The translations under genes were made by a program, and so were the position numbers. A DNA stretch of 64,000 nt from Hypericum androsaemum (lineage: Eukaryota > Streptophyta > Magnoliopsida > Malpighiales > Hypericaceae), in assembly GCA_963995505.1 (NCBI GenBank), contig OZ023186.1, positions 5,766,001-5,830,000 on the forward strand. The letters run 5' to 3'. The notes under the pieces were generated by a model, which searched no databases, was not told the DNA's origin, and saw nothing but the letters and a program-made list of their open reading frames with translations. This document shows, piece by piece, positions 59,509-64,000 of the stretch; position 1 is the stretch's first letter, and every line of letters starts with the position of its first letter.

Positions 59509-59929
59509 TGTGTTAATAGAATATTGATGATCGTGACGATAATTAGTATATTTGTTAATCGATCGATGTAACAAATTAAAATGTATCGTGGTTGATATAT
59601 AACTAATGCTTTGATTAAAAAAAAATAACCCTCAGTTATTAAATCTTTTTTTCAAATAAATAATACATAACATAGACAACTGTTGATTATATTAGGGATG
59701 CCCCTAATTTGACTAGATCGACTTAATTAGTACACTACACTTTTTTATTGGTGAAGTGATGATGGTAAGAGAATTAGTCACGTAAAGGTATTCTATTAAA
59801 TTTTAAAAAAAAATATTTCTTTAAAATTAAATATAAAAGAAATTCTATCTTTTCTTACAAGGTGAAGATCTTTTTCTAAGCCGAGAACGGCTCTTTATTA
59901 GCTTTGGATCGAGCGACGTGTGCTTGGAC

Positions 59930-60381
59930 GGCTTTGGATTGGGTACGAAGTGAAGAAATTGATTCCGAACGATTTGGAGTGAAAGGGGACCGCAGCGGCA
60001 AGCGCATGTATATGATAATGGCAAGCGCAGTTATGTGATAATGGCAATCGCAGTTATGTGATAATGGCATTTGTTTTTGTGAAAACGGCAAGTCCCCGTT
60101 GATGATAATGGCACGCATAGTTTTTTTCATTTTGGTCCCCCGTATTTTAGCATTTTTGCAAAAAGGTCACACTGGCATGCGCAGTTATGTGATAATGGCA
60201 TGCGCAGTTATGTGATAATGGCATGCGCAGTTATGTGATAATGACATGTGTATCCGGCCTATGTTTGTGCGTGGCTTTTTTTATTTTGATCCCCGTATTT
60301 TAGCGCATTTACAAAAAAGTCTCCGCGAGTCTTCATTCCAAACGGTTCGGAATAGTGGCATTCCGTACCCAATCCAACCCC
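59930..60381. mobile_element. Small inverted-repeat DNA element, 452 bp
   Basis: Ends GGCTTTGGATTGGGTAC and GTACCCAATCCAACCCC are inverted. Flanks CTTGGAC on both sides (59923-59929, 60384-60390) were a single word in the copy at 16640-17790, which proves insertion. The interior has GTGATAATGGCATGCGCAGT tandem repeats. Confidence 0.75.
60000..60245. repeat. Tandem repeat of about 23 bp inside the small DNA element
   Basis: Unit GCAGTTATGTGATAATGGCA with variants, several copies, interrupted by an unrelated 100-bp piece. Confidence 0.75.
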
Positions 60382-60632
60382 GACTTGGACTGCTCACATG
60401 AATTAGGACAATGAATTATTCTTGGATTAATTTGGAACTTTCTTGTCCTTAGAATTAGGGTATGTTTCTTTTACAAGAAAATATTTTCCGGGTTCAGCTA
60501 AATGTTGGAAAATAAAAAATTTGTCATAGTAGAAGATATTGCTGATTTATGATGGAAACTAATTTCATGTGAAATATTGATGAAATTTAACTCAGTTTTG
60601 CAAATTTATGTTATCAATCAAACATTCTATTA

Positions 60633-60847
60633 AATCGATATGCACTTAGATCAACCGGTGAAAAAGTAGTTCAAGATTAAAGAGGTCTCGAGTTTTAGTC
60701 ATTGTAAACATAGTAGTGTTAACTACTTGTTAGAGAATTTTGTATTCTTTCAAATATTTCTTGAAATTTTTTTATCACATTTTAAAAATATTATCGGGTT
60801 TAAACCTAAATTGGTCGGCTCAACCGAAATGCTATAACAAAAATAAT
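60633..60847 (+). repeat. SINE with 16-bp target duplication
   Basis: Flanked by ATCAAACATTCTATTA (60617-60632) and ATCAAACATTCTGTTA (60848-60863), 15 of 16 identical; long duplications of this type are typical of SINEs. Degenerate B-box GGTCTCGAGTTTTAGTC and an A-rich end. Absent from the homologous site near 16975. Confidence 0.65.
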
Positions 60848-62233
60848 ATCAAACATTCTGTTAATAAACACGGCCCAGTCCAACTCTAAAAAGCTTTAAT
60901 AGAAATGTCCAGTTATAAAGGCCATTAACCCATAAATTAATGTCTGGAATGGAGTCGCACGCTTTTATAAATTGGAATTTTTGTCAATAGTATGGTCTCA
61001 CTAACCAATAACCATCATGAATCATTATTTCGTTCGGTGAAAAATAATAATACATATCAATCAATGTTTCGTGGCTTGCCTTTTCTTACATTTTTATGCA
61101 TTTTCACGCCTTTTCTTGCCAAATCTGCCAACGTTTCAAATCCAGTTAGTCAACATCCCCAAAAGAGATTAAATTTATGAACAGCCAAATATCATCAGCT
61201 CTGCTCAAAAAGTCGAGCAGTAAAATAACCACTAATTGCAACAACTCATCCTCAAACACACATCCCAAACTGCCATCCACAGAACTTAAGAGCTCGTTTG
61301 GTGCTAACTGCCATGACCAGATAAAGATCGGGAGAGAAGTTCAACCGAATAGATTCATCGTGCTCTAACATGCAGGACATGGAAAGCCACAGAATCAAAT
61401 AAGATGCTTGGTATTCAAACAAAGTCTTGTCCTCGTAGAGATCGTAAGTTAGTCTGAATATGGCTCGATGCCAATTTTATATAATCAACTTCGAGTTCCC
61501 TGCTTGTATTTTGATGGAATTTTGATGGAGTAACTAATAGACATTTTTTACTGTCAAACCATATTTTGGTGAACTTTTTAATAACAACTTTTTCATTTGT
61601 ACAACCTCGAAGAAATGCAAATTTTATAAACGGGAGTTAATTGTTACACGTGGATCTAATTTTACATAAATAGACCAAATGATCATTAAATAGGGCAAGC
61701 ATAAGTTCTAGGATTTAAATAAAACCCCGAAGTTGAGCGATTTTGGTGTTTGAAAAAGCTTCCCTCTGGTTGATTGGGTAAACCGTTAACTTGCTCTTAC
61801 CTTTAAGGATACTTTAGGTCTTAATTAACCACACTCACCTTCAAAGTTGATGATATTTTGGAGTACAAATCTCACATTTTAAGGGATATACACGTAATTA
61901 CTATATAATAAATTATACTCTACTAACCAATTATTTTAAAGTTCTTATTAGGATATGAAAAATATAGATTCTAAGATGATATCAAAATAGTTCTAGAATA
62001 ACTTCTTATTTTATGGTATGCGAGATAAAATGTCATGCAAACATTTGTGAACTTTAGCTCAATAATTTTAACAATTTTGTTTGAAGAGTGTGTTGGATAA
62101 TAAATTTTACTTTTCTTACGGGTCATAAAAAATGAGAGCGGATCAATGATTATATATTAACATTTAACACTAAAGATTAGAGTACTATGTCATTATGTTC
62201 TTAAGAAACACAAATTTTTTGGTAAATAAAAAA

Positions 62234-62290
62234 AGATTTTCAGTTTCTTAAGAACTTAATGACATAGAAATTGAAAATCTTTACATCAAA
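62234..62290. repeat. 57-bp direct repeat, copy 1
   Basis: AGATTTTCAGTTTCTTAAGA... identical to 63944-64000. It is also partly self-complementary (AGATTTTCA...TGAAAATCT). Confidence 0.95.
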
Positions 62291-62751
62291 ATACAATGTT
62301 CCAGTAGTTATGTGATAGGGGGTTGGATTCAGGGGGGACTACATAAAAGTCATCCCCATGGTATGGACTAAATATGGACCCTTAGATTTGATCAAATTCT
62401 TTTTTTATAGATCTGATGGTCAGAATTTGTTGAGGGTATTTTCGAGTTTTTACCCACACATACTCATTAGGGTTCCACCATTTCCTATATAATCCCAAAA
62501 AAAAATTATCTCCCAAAAAAAATCATCGTCCCCCCTACCGATCCGGCCCCTCCAGATCCGCCGCCCCTCCCCTCCCCCCACCGACCCGCCGCCCCGCCCC
62601 CCGTGCTCCTCCAGGGCCAATTGACTCCCTTGCTTGCTTCCAAGGAAACCAAAACAACCCTAGAAACCGCTTTTGAAGCGAAAAAGTTGGCAACTTTAAA
62701 TATTAGAAAAATATAGAAATATATACACACTCTTTTGGCGGATCCCAATAA
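62291..62751. other. 3' flank of the SAUR gene
   Basis: 62330-62500 AT-rich; 62525-62615 C-rich low complexity. No gene supported. Confidence 0.5.
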
Positions 62752-63096
62752 TCAACCGGGAAGGAGCGGCCGCGAGTCGGCGCCGGATCCCAGAGCGAAA
62801 CGGTGCAGGTTGCCCTGTCGCCGGGGAGAGAGGGAGGTGGAGACGGCGCGGAGGACGTCGTCGAAGGTGTGCTCGTCGCAGTTGGGGATGGCGATGGGGC
62901 CCAACTCCGGGAATCCGAACTCCTCCTCGGCGCGTGCCAGAAGGGACTGGATCTCCGGGTGGTTGAGGTAGGTCGCCCGCACAACGTATCTCCGCCTCGC
63001 GGGGCCCGCGCACACCGCCACGTGGCCCGGCGGGACGACGGGGGAGGACGAAGACGAGGAGGACTCCTTGGCCTTGATACGCCACCGTTTGATCAT
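62752..63096 (-). CDS. SAUR family protein (small auxin up RNA)
   Basis: 114 residues, single exon, from the ATG of MIKRWRIKAKESSSSSSSPV. The SAUR core is GHVAVCAGPARRRYVVRATY, LNHPEIQSLLARAEEEFGFP, ELGPIAIPNCDEHTFDDVLR, all expected positions present. The frame is open upstream of this ATG (..EEESNKPKTISHVVKLKQ) and that part resembles the usual SAUR N-terminus, but has no ATG, so the start is uncertain and an original ATG may be lost. SAURs inhibit PP2C.D phosphatases and promote H+-ATPase-driven cell expansion in response to auxin. A TCT/GAA microsatellite lies just upstream. Confidence 0.85.
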   Translation of the reverse strand: MIKRWRIKAKESSSSSSSPVVPPGHVAVCAGPARRRYVVRATYLNHPEIQSLLARAEEEFGFPELGPIAIPNCDEHTFDDVLRAVSTSLSPRRQGNLHRFALGSGADSRPLLPG

Positions 63097-63136
63097 CTGC
63101 TTCAGCTTCACGACGTGGCTGATGGTTTTGGGCTTG

Positions 63137-63166
63137 TTGCTCTCTTCTTCTTCTTCTTCTTCTTCT
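63137..63166. repeat. TCT microsatellite at the SAUR 5' end
   Basis: (TTC)n run, read as a Glu run in the SAUR frame on the minus strand. It may mark the disturbed original start region. Confidence 0.85.
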
Positions 63167-63392
63167 GCGTTGGAGTGTTTGTGTTTGTGTTTGTTTGTAC
63201 GGAGTCTTTCTAAAAAGTGTGCGTTCGAATTTATAATTATTATTAATATCCGGTTTTACTTTTAGGTTTTCAATTGAAGAATGAAGATGACTTTCCGGCA
63301 GCGATTATTATTTTAAAAGCTTATATTCTGTTTGTTTTTAAACTTTCATTTTTTGTTTGATTTGATCTGGATTTGGTTGAAGATGTTGGCCG

Positions 63393-63860
63393 GAAAAGAC
63401 GAATGATACCAATATTAAAGTAGAATGATACCAATGTCCTAGAACAATGATACCAATATTCGAGAAGAATGAAACCAATACATCTTATTCACATTTATTC
63501 TTTGATTTTTATTATTATTTTGACTTACTTTATTTGCCACGTGAGACGTTGAATGAAAACCAATATCACGGTGGAATGAAACCAATATCATAGAAGAATT
63601 AAACCAATATCCGAGAAGATGGAAACCAATATCATAGTAGAATGAAACCAATATCATAGTAGAACGAAACCAATATCATAGAAGAACGAAACCAATATCA
63701 TAGAAGATGGAAACCAAATATCATAGTAGAATGAAACCAATATCACGGTAGAATGAAACCAATATCACAGTAGAATGAAACCAATGTCATAGTAGAATGA
63801 AACCAATAACATAGAAGATTAAAACCAATATCCGAAAAAATTGAAACCAATATTCTCATA
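63393..63860. repeat. Minisatellite, about 20-bp unit, about 20 copies
   Basis: Variants of AATGAAACCAATATCATAGT, partly interrupted at 63480-63550. Lies upstream of the SAUR gene (minus strand). Confidence 0.9.
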
Positions 63861-63943
63861 CTTGTATTTCCATAAATTGTATTATTTTACTGATATTTTT
63901 TTAATTAATGTATTTCCAATATTGCCCATGTCCCTTTCAGTGG

Positions 63944-64000
63944 AGATTTTCAGTTTCTTAAGAACTTAATGACATAGAAATTGAAAATCTTTACATCAAA
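63944..64000. repeat. 57-bp direct repeat, copy 2, at the window end
   Basis: Identical to 62234-62290 over all 57 bases visible; the repeat may continue beyond the window. Confidence 0.95.

Larger units (their letters stand above)
59509..62233. other. AT-rich spacer with second copy of the segmental duplication
   Basis: 59840-61660 is colinear with 16640-17790 (see there) but carries three extra pieces: 59930-60381, 60633-60847 and about 61077-61410. No convincing gene. 61700-62233 shows nothing recognisable. Confidence 0.6.

Noticed and set aside
63393..63860. CRISPR-like regular repeats
   Set aside because: Head-to-tail 20-bp units without unique spacers in plant nuclear DNA; a minisatellite.
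1..64000. A new multi-gene biological system (defence, biosynthetic cluster)
   Set aside because: The intact genes are unrelated and ordinary plant genes; the remaining coding traces are transposon or captured fragments.

Overview
This is nuclear DNA of a flowering plant, most likely a eudicot. The evidence is GT-AG introns of plant size, AT-rich spacers, plant-specific families (plant E2F with a C-terminal retinoblastoma-binding motif, F-box/FBD proteins, OVATE, SAUR, a plastid DUF1279 protein) and dense nested plant transposons. Nothing here looks bacterial or organellar.

Layout. 1-2891: 3' part of a non-autonomous LTR element. 2892-8557: spacer holding two MULE-type elements (one carrying a CAF1 deadenylase fragment), a SINE-like copy and a local duplication. 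8566-9966: a 1.4-kb inverted-repeat element with a perfect 8-bp target duplication. 10214-14392: an intact 14-exon E2F transcription factor gene. 15117-16309: an intact 3-exon gene for a plastid DUF1279 membrane protein on the minus strand. 17830-23379: a decayed Copia element. 23387-23987: a small nested DNA element. 24907-25044: a dead first exon of the DNA polymerase epsilon catalytic subunit. 29541-54187: a cluster of four F-box/FBD copies, of which only the one at 42320-43931 is open; the others are broken, inverted, or split by a 2.85-kb solo LTR. The cluster is also invaded by a second solo LTR (37823-39123), a Pack-MULE (39214-40702) and a hAT transposon (44740-50620) that itself carries a young internally deleted Copia element (48600-50553). 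55139-59291: an internally deleted Copia element inserted in an OVATE-family gene, of which only the last 71 codons remain (59292-59508). 59840-61660: a diverged copy of the segment at 16640-17790. 62752-63096: an intact SAUR gene between two 57-bp identical direct repeats.

The probable working genes are E2F (S-phase transcription control), the DUF1279 plastid protein, one F-box/FBD gene (SCF substrate receptor type) and the SAUR gene (auxin-related growth). They do not form a pathway. The rest is mainly transposons, gene fragments they captured, and local duplication. I found no operon-like or clearly new multi-gene system. The most informative items are the element in the E2F promoter, the apparent start-codon shift in the surviving F-box gene, the inverted F-box duplication, the captured gene fragments, and solo LTRs that carry minisatellites.
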